Below are positions 15,401-22,882 of a stretch of 41,369 bases of DNA, piece after piece. The DNA is taken from assembly GCA_017474845.1 (NCBI GenBank), contig JAFVGS010000069.1:1-41369 (forward strand), written 5' to 3'. How positions within the stretch are numbered: the stretch's first letter is position 1; every line of letters starts with the position of its first letter. This stretch comes from Prevotella sp. (lineage in GTDB: Bacteria; Bacteroidota; Bacteroidia; Bacteroidales; Bacteroidaceae). Made by a program: the position numbers and the translations under genes. The notes under the pieces were generated by a model. The model was not told the origin of the DNA. It made no database searches and saw nothing but the letters and a program-made list of their open reading frames with translations.

Positions 15401-17844
15401 AGTTGTTTCAGGTCTTCCAGTCTCTTTGTGTCGGTCTGAATGTCAACCTTCTTGGCGTTGGCTTCATCGATTTTTGCCTTGGTGGTCTCTATCTCATTCT
15501 CCACCTGCTGTACCTTCTGCACCAGCTGCTCGTAGTTCATATTGTCAATGGCATCATTGGTGGTGTCCTTGGTCTGCACCACCTGATTGGCGATACCCTG
15601 CAACTGTGCCTGTGTACGATCTAATTCCGAATAGGCTTCTGTAAAGCCTTTTGCAGAAGTTTCCACATAGTCATAGAGGTCATCGTGAAACGCCTCGATT
15701 TCTTCGTCCGTCGCACCTAATTGCCGGAGAATGCCTTCTATGGCAGTCACCTCATCCAGTACCGCCTTCTTTCCGTCCTCACTTGACTTGGCAAATGCTT
15801 CAGATATTTGCTGGGCATGTGCCATCACATCCGAAGAAATCATATTCCAAGTGGCGGTGGTCACCTGCTGGATATGTGTACTGGCTTCGTCAACGGCTTT
15901 ATACATCAATACCGTGACACCTTCTGGAGTCGTTTCCGGAACTTGCTTGATGACCTTGTGCGACGCATCCTCTGCAGCATCAATCAAATCATCCATCGCC
16001 TCCTTCTCTGCGTTCATCGCATCCTCATTGGCTTTGGCCGCTGCCTCTGCAAGGGTCTTTTCGGCTGCCTGTTGCCTGATGGCCGCTGTCAGTGCCTTGT
16101 ACTTTTCCTTCTGCTCCTCTAACGTGTCATTGACACCAATCTGCTCCACGTTGTACTCACGTGCCAAGGCATTGATACCCTCAAGTGCGGTCTTGTAGCT
16201 CTTAGTTCCTTTTTCCACATGTGTCAATACGGCATAGTAAGAGTCAAGTTGCGACTGTTCCTCCATGACCTTCTTCCGGAAACGGTCAACGGAATCTGCC
16301 GCCTCGTCTGTCTCAGAGGAGAACATCGAGAGCAAACCAATGATGGAAGTGATAGCCACCAGTGCAATGCCGAACGGGTTAGACATGAAGGCTGCCTTCA
16401 GACCGTGCATCGCCTTGGTGCATAAATTCGTGGCTGCCGCCCACAAGCCGGTAGCCTTGGTGTTGGCATTCTTCTGGATAGTGTCAACCTGAGTCTGGAA
16501 TGTGGACAGCCTGGTTGCAGCCGCTTCTTTCTGGCTTGCGGCGGCTGAGGCATTCTTACGTGCGGTCTGCAGTTCGGTCGCAGCAGCATTGGCATCACTT
16601 GCCGCTGTTGCAAGTTCTATTTCCGCACGTTCTATCGCTTCCCCGTCACCGACGCGAAGCACCGCCTCATATTGCTCTTCGGCTGCTTTCACCGCATCGT
16701 TTGCGGCATCGACACGAAGCGACGCAGCAGCAGCCTGGCTGGTGGCCTCGTTATAATTTGCTTCGGCTGCCGCCAACTTGGCGCGCAACTCATTTTCCAT
16801 CGCCATGACTTCGGCATCGATGGCTGCCGTGTTTCCTTCCTTCGCTAAAGTGTTCGCCTGGGTCGCTGCTGTCTCGGCATCAATGGCTCCAGTATCAAGC
16901 GAGGCCTTGTACTCATCAATGAGGTTCTGCAACTCACTCACGCGACTGGCCTCGATGGTCTCTTTCTGCTTGGCTATCACATTCTGCCAGGCTTCAACAG
17001 CCATCAGCGAGCCCTTGTATTCTCCGTATGCAGCCACCACGGTCAGGATGGCAGTGCCCAGCTTGTCGTAGTTCTTGATGGCTCCGGCGGTCAGGTCTAT
17101 CACATCGACCATCACGCCCTCGCCCTTTTCGCCCATCTCGTTCAGGGCATCTTCCCAGGCACCTTCCAGGTTGCTCATCGCTCCCTTCAAGCCCTTGCTC
17201 TGCTTCTCCAGCATTCCGTGGAACTTGCCACCCTCGGCGGTCGCAGTCTCGAAGGCATCGGCAACCATCTCGACGGTAATCTTGCCGGCACTCATCTCGT
17301 CCTTCAACTGACCGATGCTCTTGCCTGTTTTCTGCGCAATCACGGTCAGTGGGTTGAAGCCGGCATTAATCATCTGCAGCAAGTCCTGACCCGTCAGCTT
17401 GCCCGTGCTGCTCATCTGCGCAAAGGCAAGCGTCAGCGAGTTGAACTTCTGCGCATCACCCATCGAGATGTCACCTATCTGGCGCAATATGGGCATTACC
17501 TTCTCGGCCTCGATGTTGAAACCGAGCAGTGTCTGGGCTCCTTTCGCCAAGTCCTGCATCATCATCGGAGTGTTCACGGCAAAACTCCTGATGTCGCCGA
17601 AAAGCTCGCGACCCTTGGTCGTGCCGGCAAGGGTCTCAAACGAGATCTGCAAGGCTTCAACCTCGCCGCGGACATCCATGATTTTACGCACGAAGTCTGT
17701 CACCTTGTCGGCGGCAAACAGCCCCACCACGGTGTTCTGCAAGCCCTTCAGGGTGCCGTCAAGGCCTCTCGCTGTCGCCTGGACGTCAAGCATGCCCTCT
17801 TTCAGGTTGCCCTTCATCAAAAACTCTATCGATACAGGTTCCAT
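12484..17844 (-). CDS. tail tape measure protein, 1786 aa
   Basis: The N-terminal domain has the tape-measure signature region: GTTKGRELFGDIRSFAVNTP, MMMQDLAKGAQTLLGF, LTGQDLLQMINAGFNPL and AGKITVEMVADAF. Long Ala/Gln/Glu-rich coiled-coil stretches follow. A hydrophobic segment near residue 490 (PFGIALVAITSIIGLLSMFS) may insert in the membrane during DNA entry. A Gly/Ser/Arg-rich hinge (GGGHSGGGRSGGGRSGGG) lies near 890-910. By the rule of about 0.15 nm per residue, the tail would be roughly 270 nm long. This length, with the G/GT genes before it, argues for a siphovirus tail and not the contractile tail of Mu. Confidence 0.95.
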   Translation of the reverse strand: MEPVSIEFLMKGNLKEGMLDVQATARGLDGTLKGLQNTVVGLFAADKVTDFVRKIMDVRGEVEALQISFETLAGTTKGRELFGDIRSFAVNTPMMMQDLAKGAQTLLGFNIEAEKVMPILRQIGDISMGDAQKFNSLTLAFAQMSSTGKLTGQDLLQMINAGFNPLTVIAQKTGKSIGQLKDEMSAGKITVEMVADAFETATAEGGKFHGMLEKQSKGLKGAMSNLEGAWEDALNEMGEKGEGVMVDVIDLTAGAIKNYDKLGTAILTVVAAYGEYKGSLMAVEAWQNVIAKQKETIEASRVSELQNLIDEYKASLDTGAIDAETAATQANTLAKEGNTAAIDAEVMAMENELRAKLAAAEANYNEATSQAAAASLRVDAANDAVKAAEEQYEAVLRVGDGEAIERAEIELATAASDANAAATELQTARKNASAAASQKEAAATRLSTFQTQVDTIQKNANTKATGLWAAATNLCTKAMHGLKAAFMSNPFGIALVAITSIIGLLSMFSSETDEAADSVDRFRKKVMEEQSQLDSYYAVLTHVEKGTKSYKTALEGINALAREYNVEQIGVNDTLEEQKEKYKALTAAIRQQAAEKTLAEAAAKANEDAMNAEKEAMDDLIDAAEDASHKVIKQVPETTPEGVTVLMYKAVDEASTHIQQVTTATWNMISSDVMAHAQQISEAFAKSSEDGKKAVLDEVTAIEGILRQLGATDEEIEAFHDDLYDYVETSAKGFTEAYSELDRTQAQLQGIANQVVQTKDTTNDAIDNMNYEQLVQKVQQVENEIETTKAKIDEANAKKVDIQTDTKRLEDLKQLLIEINALIPDKLTEGSEADLQKRLKDAQDRRTNAIPGSEEWNAANKEVGQLNGQLTKLRGLHAETVSRNSRRTGGGHSGGGRSGGGRSGGGSGTNSIVNQKREQQRYLELQREQELERQRQTEDLTFETEQHEIDIMEEGTAKVLRQIKLDYEKRKAEIRRAYEDLKQDKIEAARKAFEANPANKEKVFDPSTVDTSYTEEEIKERQKADEANEKQRIRATEAVYEAERQSMRDFLKEYGNYQQRKQAIAEDYVERIKKAQNEGERLRLQKELEEQQRAEQTAINEYLLLYGDYQQKKLALQEEYALKISKSKNAGERLTLERELEEKLSELDMSELEKSINWEAVFNGLDKMSIEHLKKLKKQLKEALNAKDITAENAAIISERISTINGQIQKKSKEWQSAFGLVIPELEEMRRLERESEEAQERLDQAENRQAEALKDVAKTRKEILELLKQEGIEANENQITATGQDAFIGQLQGQGKDVTKLTNLFSKLGKQERNVTQSTEVLSQAQGEAGMAAEAAGGSFASTVAIIDAIVHGINDNVQSAKELFEQMDLADTKFGKGWSAFAESSQYATDAWESLKSGNIMGVANGVYGSLRTLGTALGEWGIGGFGDSDTNLVEDIERLTQSNKDLEQAIDNLADELGDAKMSDVAALYAQQKENIRKVEAQTQEMMSRSGAAYSNGFLGIGGHHSSNHKINEGMSGAEWDAISNLLGKSVRSAGDFWALSSKEMYDVATKLSSEYSHLKDLADDGHENAAQFMDDYITYWKELEEIENAYREKMTGLSFDSARSSFNSLVKDVKNGTKEMLASVDDMFEDAILNWLMSESYSDRLQSWYEKFAEYMKDGLEKWEADELRTWYGSIFDDMNRERDAAYDAAGIDPDADGTTQSGKAGAFETMTQDQGTKLEGLFTSGQRHWASMDELLGKIADRWGGLMDRLGELVENTSYCRKLDGIADDIKTMRRDGIKMR

Positions 17845-17858
17845 GACGTTTCTTTCTG

Positions 17859-18553
17859 TTATACTTGTAAGTTACTCTGGAAGAAGCCCAGCACATCGTC
17901 ACCGCCTTCTTCCCGCTCGCTCTCTTTTCTCTTCCTGACGTAGCGGGGAGCATCCGCAAGCATCATGATAAGTGTCTGGTAATTCACGCCGTCCAGAATA
18001 TATTCACGGCTCCAGCCGGTGGCATTCGCAATCTGCCAGACCAGACCGAAGGGGCTATGGCTTCCTTCATACTCGGTCGTTAACTCCCCTTCCTTTTTTG
18101 GCTCAGTCTCAGCTTCATCGGATTCGTCGTCTCCGCTGATCTGATAATAGGCATAAAATTTTCCGTGCCGAGCAACAGCACAAACTTCATCATGGCCACC
18201 TGCAGATACAGATTGTCCACCCAGTGGCGGAGCACCCATGCCACAAGCCACACTGGCTTCCACCATGCACCGCACATCGTCAAGGCAACCATCTTGGAGA
18301 TGGTCTTGCCGTGCTCGGCCACGAACCTCATCTGAGCGTCCTTGTCCATCGCCTCCATCTCGGCATACGTAACGCCCATGCTCAGGTACAGACGCGCAAT
18401 CTTGATCTGGACGCTCAGACGGGGACGCTGCATCGTCATGCGCAGATACACCGGCTTCTTCCTGAATGGCACGCGCAGGGGCTTAAAAGGCACGGAAACG
18501 CCGATGTCAAGCAGCGCCTCCGATGCCTCTAACTGAATCTTCTTCTCGTCCAT
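17859..18553 (-). CDS. tail assembly chaperone GT, made by -1 frameshifting
   Basis: This is the extended product. Translation starts at 18553 with the G frame, slips back one base at A AAT TTT (minus strand, 18161..18155) and continues in the T frame to 17859. The junction would read LLLGTENFYAYYQISGDDE. The T part has an acidic linker (DESDEAETEPKKEGE) followed by SHSPFGLVWQIANATGWSRE and YILDGVNYQTLIMMLADAPR. The open T frame extends upstream to 18275, but that upstream part reads like a shadow of G. G/GT pairs just before the tape measure are near universal in long-tailed phages, where GT recruits the tape measure to tail tube subunits. Confidence 0.75.
18080..18553 (-). CDS. tail assembly chaperone G, 157 aa
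   Basis: The unshifted product runs MDEKKIQLEASEALLDIGVS to the stop at 18080, 25 codons past the slippery heptamer. It has a mid-protein helical region (KIARLYLSMGVTYAEMEAMD) and a hydrophobic Trp-rich segment (GAWWKPVWLVAWVLRHWVDN). It lies between the tail tube and the tape measure, as expected for G. The family name rests on position, size and the frameshift arrangement. Confidence 0.7.
   Translation of the reverse strand: MDEKKIQLEASEALLDIGVSVPFKPLRVPFRKKPVYLRMTMQRPRLSVQIKIARLYLSMGVTYAEMEAMDKDAQMRFVAEHGKTISKMVALTMCGAWWKPVWLVAWVLRHWVDNLYLQVAMMKFVLLLGTENFMPIIRSAETTNPMKLRLSQKRKGS
18155..18161 (-). other. -1 ribosomal slippery heptamer (A AAT TTT)
   Basis: In the G frame the codons are GAA AAT TTT ATG. 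The heptamer A AAT TTT fits X XXY YYZ exactly, and slipping back one base enters the open T frame. A second, weaker slippery run of six A residues lies farther 3' near codon CAA AAA AGG but would give a less natural product. Confidence 0.7.
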
Positions 18554-18564
18554 GGCTCACTGAA

Positions 18565-19077
18565 TCAGTTACCATTGTTCTCCTGCGGAATGTCGAGAAT
18601 CTCGTATGGTGCGCTGCCGTCTGCCGGCTTCATCACCTTAAGCGTACAGGCAACCTTCGACACCTCGGTCAAGGTCAGCTTGCCGTCAAGGTTGGAAAGC
18701 AGCATGGCGTTCGGAATGCTGATGCGCTTGCCGCTCGGCGTGTCGATGGTGCAGGGACCGCTCAACTGCACAAGCTCGGTAGGAGCCTTCCAGCCGGTCG
18801 CAACACGGTTCTGACCCTCTCCGGTCGCAGTGACTTCACCGCCAAGCATGTCGGCGAGGTTGTCATAGTTCAGCTGAATCATGTTGAACTTCGGGGCGAT
18901 GGTGCCGTTCTTCTGGGCCAGCACCAGCACAGGCGCGTCGGGCACCTGCTCGGCCTCCACATCTACGCTCTCAGGAGCAGTGCCGCCCCACTCGAAGCTG
19001 TCCTTCTCGATGTAGCCCACTTCCTTGTTGTTGAAGGACATCTTATTAAGGCCGTACAAAAAATCTTTCTTGTTCAT
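18565..19077 (-). CDS. major tail tube protein, 170 aa
   Basis: The protein starts MNKKDFLYGLNKMSFNNKEV, followed by GYIEKDSFEWGG, and is rich in short beta strands (TIDTPSGKRISIPNAMLLSN; KLTLTEVSKVACTLKV). Size, lack of membrane segments and position just before the G/GT chaperones fit a tube subunit. Its ATG overlaps the stop of the lysis gene upstream by four bases (ATGA), so translation is probably coupled. Confidence 0.75.
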   Translation of the reverse strand: MNKKDFLYGLNKMSFNNKEVGYIEKDSFEWGGTAPESVDVEAEQVPDAPVLVLAQKNGTIAPKFNMIQLNYDNLADMLGGEVTATGEGQNRVATGWKAPTELVQLSGPCTIDTPSGKRISIPNAMLLSNLDGKLTLTEVSKVACTLKVMKPADGSAPYEILDIPQENNGN

Positions 19078-19670
19078 TGTCTCGTTACTTTTTTAATGAT
19101 TGAAATAATGTTCTTTATTCTCGCGATAAGGAAGCCACCCAACAGACCATATACAAACCATTTGAATGACATTCCAACTGGATTAGGAGGCTTCTCCTCC
19201 AGTTCCCGCAATTCCTGTCTGCTCTCAGCCAGGCGGATTTTGAGTCCGTTCAACTGTTCGCCGTAATCCTTGTGCAAGTTGCGAATAGTACGCTCATACC
19301 GCTCACACTGGAGCTGTAGACTGTCACAGGTAGCGTACACGTAGATGTATTCAGGTTCTGTGGCGGTGGCGGCACGACGGCCCACCTTCACGCTCGCCTG
19401 GCCGCTTCTGTCTGTATAGCTCGCGCCTACAGGCAGGAGGCGGAGGCTGTCGGTCGGGATCGTCAGTGTCACCGCCGACATCGGTACCGTCACCGGCTCC
19501 GTCCTTATCTCCACCACCTCGCTTACGCTGTCCAGGGCGAGGCGCACTGCGCTGTCCGTCCTGACGGTCTCGGCTACCTGCTCCTGGCTTGCCGTCACGC
19601 TCTTTCGGTGAGAAGCGCATCCGCCTAAGCACAGGGCAGTCAGCACTATACTTGCAACTGTTAGCATCAT
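19074..19670 (-). CDS. spanin-like lipoprotein with C-terminal membrane segment
   Basis: Starting at ATG 19670 or 19667 gives MMLTVASIVLTALCLGGCAS, a lipoprotein signal with a clear lipobox (LGGC). A periplasmic region follows with predicted coiled coil (RLAESRQELRELEE). Near the C-terminus is one hydrophobic segment (WFVYGLLGGFLIARIK) ending in basic residues. A lipid anchor at one end and a membrane helix at the other is the layout of a one-component u-spanin, which bridges and fuses the two membranes at lysis. The first 320 nt overlap the neighbouring gene in another frame. A longer frame from 19733 exists, but the lipobox favours 19670. Confidence 0.65.
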   Translation of the reverse strand: MMLTVASIVLTALCLGGCASHRKSVTASQEQVAETVRTDSAVRLALDSVSEVVEIRTEPVTVPMSAVTLTIPTDSLRLLPVGASYTDRSGQASVKVGRRAATATEPEYIYVYATCDSLQLQCERYERTIRNLHKDYGEQLNGLKIRLAESRQELRELEEKPPNPVGMSFKWFVYGLLGGFLIARIKNIISIIKKVTRQ

Positions 19671-19944
19671 CGATAGCCTTGCGAAGCCTGGCCATCTCGC
19701 GTTTGGTCGCGTTGAGGTCTTTCCTTGTCTCATTCAGTTCTAATTTTAGGGGTTCTACAATGTTCTGTATCAATATCCGGGTGGCCTGCTCAGTGTTCGT
19801 TATCTTCACCGTGTCGGCTTCGGCAAGAGCCTTCTCGGCCTCCGCACGCGCCTTCTTCAATGCACTGCGGATGGTCACGATGGAAATAATGGCACCTACA
19901 AGACTGCCACCGAGAACCACGTTGAGGATTTCACTGAGTTCCAT
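19351..19944 (-). CDS. membrane-anchored coiled-coil protein of the lysis cassette (i-spanin or holin-like)
   Basis: The N-terminus MELSEILNVVLGGSLVGAII forms a single membrane segment. A long charged coiled coil follows (ALKKARAEAEKALAEADTVK; LNETRKDLNATKREMARLRK) and ends near CKYSADCPVLRR at about residue 100. The remaining 90 residues are Arg/Gly/Pro/Asp-rich and low in complexity because they share DNA with the spanin-like lipoprotein in another frame. It follows the amidase by 9 bp. The layout resembles an inner-membrane spanin, but with a u-spanin-like gene alongside it could instead assist lysis timing. Confidence 0.6.
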   Translation of the reverse strand: MELSEILNVVLGGSLVGAIISIVTIRSALKKARAEAEKALAEADTVKITNTEQATRILIQNIVEPLKLELNETRKDLNATKREMARLRKAIDDANSCKYSADCPVLRRMRFSPKERDGKPGAGSRDRQDGQRSAPRPGQRKRGGGDKDGAGDGTDVGGDTDDPDRQPPPPACRRELYRQKRPGEREGGPSCRHRHRT

Positions 19945-19953
19945 TTGTATATT

Positions 19954-20574
19954 CTATCGATTGGTTCTAAAAAATTGTTTAATAGCGTCACAATGAAGAG
20001 TGGCGATAGTTTCTTTCCCCGCTTGCGAGGAAAGAAACTCCACATCGGATCGATTGTCCTGGAACAAATTCTCTGTTAATATGGCAGGACAAGCCGTATT
20101 GCGTAGCACATAGTAATTAGCCTGCCAGAAGTGAGCCGATGGGACGGAACGATTACCACGCAAGCCACGACTGATTGCGAGATCGCAAAACGTCTTAGCA
20201 AGTCGCTTGCTATCCGCTGAGCAGGAGTTGGCCACATAGACCGCAAAGCCTCGTGCATCGTGCCATTTGCCATCACTGCCGGCTGCGTTGACATGGATGC
20301 TCACGTAGATGCAGTTTTCCTTACCATATTTGGAGCAGAGGTTGTTCACTATCTTGCAGCGTGCCGAAAGCTCAGCGTTGCCTGGTCGAGGCACTTCATC
20401 CTGAGGCATATCAACATACACGGTGAATCCTTGACCTTCAAGACGTGGTTTAAGCATCGAAATGACATCACGGCTGAATTTGTATTCACGAAATTTACCG
20501 TCTGGAGAATGTTTTCCTGCGACGTTAGAACCGTGAGCCGTGCCAAGAATTACTATATATTGCTGCTTTGCCAT
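19954..20574 (-). CDS. N-acetylmuramoyl-L-alanine amidase (endolysin), amidase_3 family
   Basis: The 206-aa product has the zinc-amidase pattern: GTAHG with His14, Glu30 in KFREY, SIHVNAA with His94, and ILTEN with Glu168 as catalytic acid. It cuts the bond between muramic acid and the peptide stem. There is no signal peptide or membrane anchor, so release needs a holin or the neighbouring membrane proteins. The start ATG overlaps the capsid stop. An endolysin placed directly after the major capsid gene, with spanin-like genes behind it, makes a lysis cassette inside the structural operon. Confidence 0.9.
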   Translation of the reverse strand: MAKQQYIVILGTAHGSNVAGKHSPDGKFREYKFSRDVISMLKPRLEGQGFTVYVDMPQDEVPRPGNAELSARCKIVNNLCSKYGKENCIYVSIHVNAAGSDGKWHDARGFAVYVANSCSADSKRLAKTFCDLAISRGLRGNRSVPSAHFWQANYYVLRNTACPAILTENLFQDNRSDVEFLSSQAGKETIATLHCDAIKQFFRTNR

Positions 20575-21551
20575 TACTCACCTCCTCCTTGCTGTTCTTC
20601 TTCCTCCTCGGGCTGGACGAAGACGGGTTCCTCACGGCTGTCAAGCACGATGAACTCCTCACCGAAGGCGATGTTGGTGTCAGCCTTCATGAGCATCTTG
20701 AAGAAGTAGAGCTCGCTCATGTTGCTCACGGGGCCGATCTTGATGACATGCTCGTCGTCCTGGAGGTTCACAGCGGCGAAAAGGTTGGTCGTCATCGCGT
20801 CCGGACTGCACAGCGTGGCCACAATCAGATCGTCGGGCCAGGCAGCCAGCGTCTCGATCTTGATGTCCTTGTACATCTTGATGTTGCGGGTAGTCTCGTC
20901 ACGGTTCTTGTACTCACGGGCGGTCAGCTCGTCATCGTACTTGTTGAAGTCCGACGGGCTCATCAGGAAGCGGAGGTTCGGGTTCTCGAGCATCGCCACC
21001 GGAATCTGCGCACGGACGGCCTTCAGACGGTCAACCATCTTCGTGGCCTCGCTCGACACGATTACGATGTCGCTGTCCTTGGCAGCCTGGGTTAGGATGC
21101 CGTTGAACAGGTGGTCGTCGTCGTTGCCGTACTCGCCGTTGATGTAGTGGCCGCCGAGCTCGAACTGCACCTGCTTCGACAGGGCGTCAAGCAGAGCGTT
21201 CTGGGCGTTTGGGGGCAACTCGGCAAACACGAGGTCGCCCTTCGGCTGGAACGGACGCCAGATGTTCTCGAACACACGGGGGTTGAATACTGTGAACGCC
21301 ATGAAGTCCACGGGGTTCAGTTCCTGCTCCGAATAGGTGAAGTTGCCCTTAGAGTCTTCCACCTTCGGGTCTTCCTTATGCTTGCGGAGCATCTTGCCCG
21401 TGTGCAGGCGGGGGATTGAGATTTTCTTCGACACACCGGGAATCACGTGGATCAATCCCTTCTCCACAATCTCGTTGCTGGTCGTCGCCACGGTAAGGAG
21501 CCGCTCCAGCACCTCGCCGTTGTAGTTGGTGTTTTTAATGTTAATCGCCAT
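20574..21551 (-). CDS. major capsid protein, 325 aa
   Basis: The protein runs MAINIKNTNYNGEVLERLLT to an acidic Glu/Gln-rich tail (QPEEEEEQQGGGE). Features include PRLHTGKMLRKHKEDPKVED, FNPRVFENIWRPFQPKGDL, LRFLMSPSDFNKY and a C-terminal LYFFKMLMKADTNIAFGEEF, in line with an HK97-fold capsid protein. It directly follows the protease/scaffold gene, the classical order. Exact family membership was not checked. Confidence 0.85.
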   Translation of the reverse strand: MAINIKNTNYNGEVLERLLTVATTSNEIVEKGLIHVIPGVSKKISIPRLHTGKMLRKHKEDPKVEDSKGNFTYSEQELNPVDFMAFTVFNPRVFENIWRPFQPKGDLVFAELPPNAQNALLDALSKQVQFELGGHYINGEYGNDDDHLFNGILTQAAKDSDIVIVSSEATKMVDRLKAVRAQIPVAMLENPNLRFLMSPSDFNKYDDELTAREYKNRDETTRNIKMYKDIKIETLAAWPDDLIVATLCSPDAMTTNLFAAVNLQDDEHVIKIGPVSNMSELYFFKMLMKADTNIAFGEEFIVLDSREEPVFVQPEEEEEQQGGGE

Positions 21552-21562
21552 AGTTCTTCTTG

Positions 21563-22603
21563 TTATTTATGGTTATACTTGTCGCGGATCTCGCGCTGGC
21601 GCTTCTCCCAGGGACTCTCCTTGCCGGGGTCGCCGCCGCCAAGGTCATCCACCACACGCTTCTTCGGAGCCAGGGCTGCAAGGGCTTTCTTGCCGTCCTC
21701 GGGATGCTCCTTCAGCAAATTCTCATAGACCGGACGGGTCTCGGCGTTGATGCGACCGTCGCCTTCGGCTGCGTCAAGCAGCGTCTTGCGCTCTGCGGCG
21801 GCAACAGCCTCGGCTGCGTCCTCGTGCTTCTTCACCGTCGCCTTCAGCGAGGTGTTCTCGGTTTCCAGACCATCGGCTTTGGCAGCCCTGGCCTCCAGCT
21901 GGTCGATGCGTGCAAGCACGTCGGCCTCGGTCACACAGTTCTTGAACTGCGGGCGCTTCTTCAAATCTTCAATGTTCATGTTTAACTCATTTTGTGGCTC
22001 AGCGAGCCGGTTATTGAAAATAGTGTATATCTGCTCTGCCGTCGCATCTTCAGGAACGGGGTCGGCGTCGTAGATGCCGTCGATAAGACCGAGGCGCAGC
22101 GCTTCATCAGCGGTCAGCCAGTGGTCCTCGCCGTCGAAATACGCGCTCTTGATGGTCTCAGCACTCTGCCCCAGCTTGGCGGCATACATCTGGCAAAGGG
22201 TGTCCTCCAGACTCTCTATCTCGGCAAGCACGCTCTTCAACTCGTTCTTGTTGCCATAGCAGCCACCGCTCACGCTGTGGAGCATCAGGCGGGCATATTT
22301 GCTCATCTGTACGGGCTTGCCGCACAGGGCTATCACGCTCGCCATGCTCGCGGCGATACCATCAATGTATATGCGGATGTCCGCCTTGCTGTTGCGCAGG
22401 GCGTTGAAGATGGCTATGCCGGTATATACCTCACCGCCGTTGCTGTTGATGCGAACGTCGATGCTCTTATAGGCTGCTTCAGCAGCCAGTAGTTCTCGCG
22501 CTATCTGACCGCTGCTCACGGTGCCGTAGCTGTCGCCGATGTCACCGTACAGCAGGATGCAGCAGGTGTCGTCGCCGGGGATGATGTTGAAAAATTGCCT
22601 CAT
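21563..22603 (-). CDS. ClpP-like prohead protease fused to scaffold
   Basis: The ATG at 22603 (MRQFFNIIPGDDTCCILLYG) is chosen. The longer open frame starts only at a TTG inside the promoter. The N-terminal half is a ClpP/S49-type serine protease with RINSNGGEV near 51-59, GIAASMAS with catalytic Ser86 and MLHS with His109. The C-terminal third is a charged coiled-coil scaffold (DQLEARAAKADGLETENTSL; VKKHEDAAEAVAAAERKTLL). An internal ATG at 21979 (MNIEDLKKRPQF) could start the scaffold alone, as in nested protease/scaffold genes. The protease matures the prohead. Confidence 0.85.
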   Translation of the reverse strand: MRQFFNIIPGDDTCCILLYGDIGDSYGTVSSGQIARELLAAEAAYKSIDVRINSNGGEVYTGIAIFNALRNSKADIRIYIDGIAASMASVIALCGKPVQMSKYARLMLHSVSGGCYGNKNELKSVLAEIESLEDTLCQMYAAKLGQSAETIKSAYFDGEDHWLTADEALRLGLIDGIYDADPVPEDATAEQIYTIFNNRLAEPQNELNMNIEDLKKRPQFKNCVTEADVLARIDQLEARAAKADGLETENTSLKATVKKHEDAAEAVAAAERKTLLDAAEGDGRINAETRPVYENLLKEHPEDGKKALAALAPKKRVVDDLGGGDPGKESPWEKRQREIRDKYNHK

Positions 22604-22646
22604 ATCTGTTTCTGTCGCTCGTTTGTGGGTAATGGCACCCGATTTA

Positions 22647-22659
22647 CGGTGCAAAATTG
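22647..22659 (-). promoter_or_regulatory. leftward late promoter motif (CAATTTTGCACCG)
   Basis: Read on the minus strand, CAATTTTGCACCG lies 44 bp before the protease start. It matches the rightward motif CAACTTTGCACTG at 22776..22788 at 11 of 13 positions. Both begin CA in place of the usual TA of the -7 box, as expected if an activator is required. Confidence 0.5.
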
Positions 22660-22691
22660 CGGTTATTTTTCCACCCTCGCAAATCGGGATT

Positions 22692-22738
22692 TTATCATAA
22701 CAACTTTATAATGAAATGATAACGTCATAAAACGTCAT
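22692..22738. promoter_or_regulatory. candidate late activator site between the divergent late operons
   Basis: AACGTCAT occurs at 22721..22728 and 22731..22738, 10 bp apart, one helical turn. An inverted pair TTATCAT/ATGATAA lies at 22692..22698 and 22716..22722. A longer inverted pair CCCGATTT/AAATCGGG flanks the leftward promoter at 22638..22645 and 22681..22688. These symmetric motifs sit between both late promoters. Confidence 0.4.
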
Positions 22739-22775
22739 CATGCGGACACGTTTTTCAAAACCGAAAAATTATGGC

Positions 22776-22802
22776 CAACTTTGCACTGCAAAAGTAGTGC
22801 AA
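22776..22802 (+). promoter_or_regulatory. rightward late promoter motif with adjacent inverted repeat
   Basis: CAACTTTGCACTG at 22776..22788 is the partner of the leftward motif. TTGCACT at 22781..22787 and AGTGCAA at 22796..22802 form a 7-bp inverted repeat at the expected start of transcription, about 80 bp before the terminase small-subunit gene. Confidence 0.5.
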
Positions 22803-22882
22803 GCCATGAGCAGAAAACTCGTTTTATGCCATGACGCAGCCTACTTTCAACATCGTTAAAACAGTAGTAAATCAAGAGTTTT

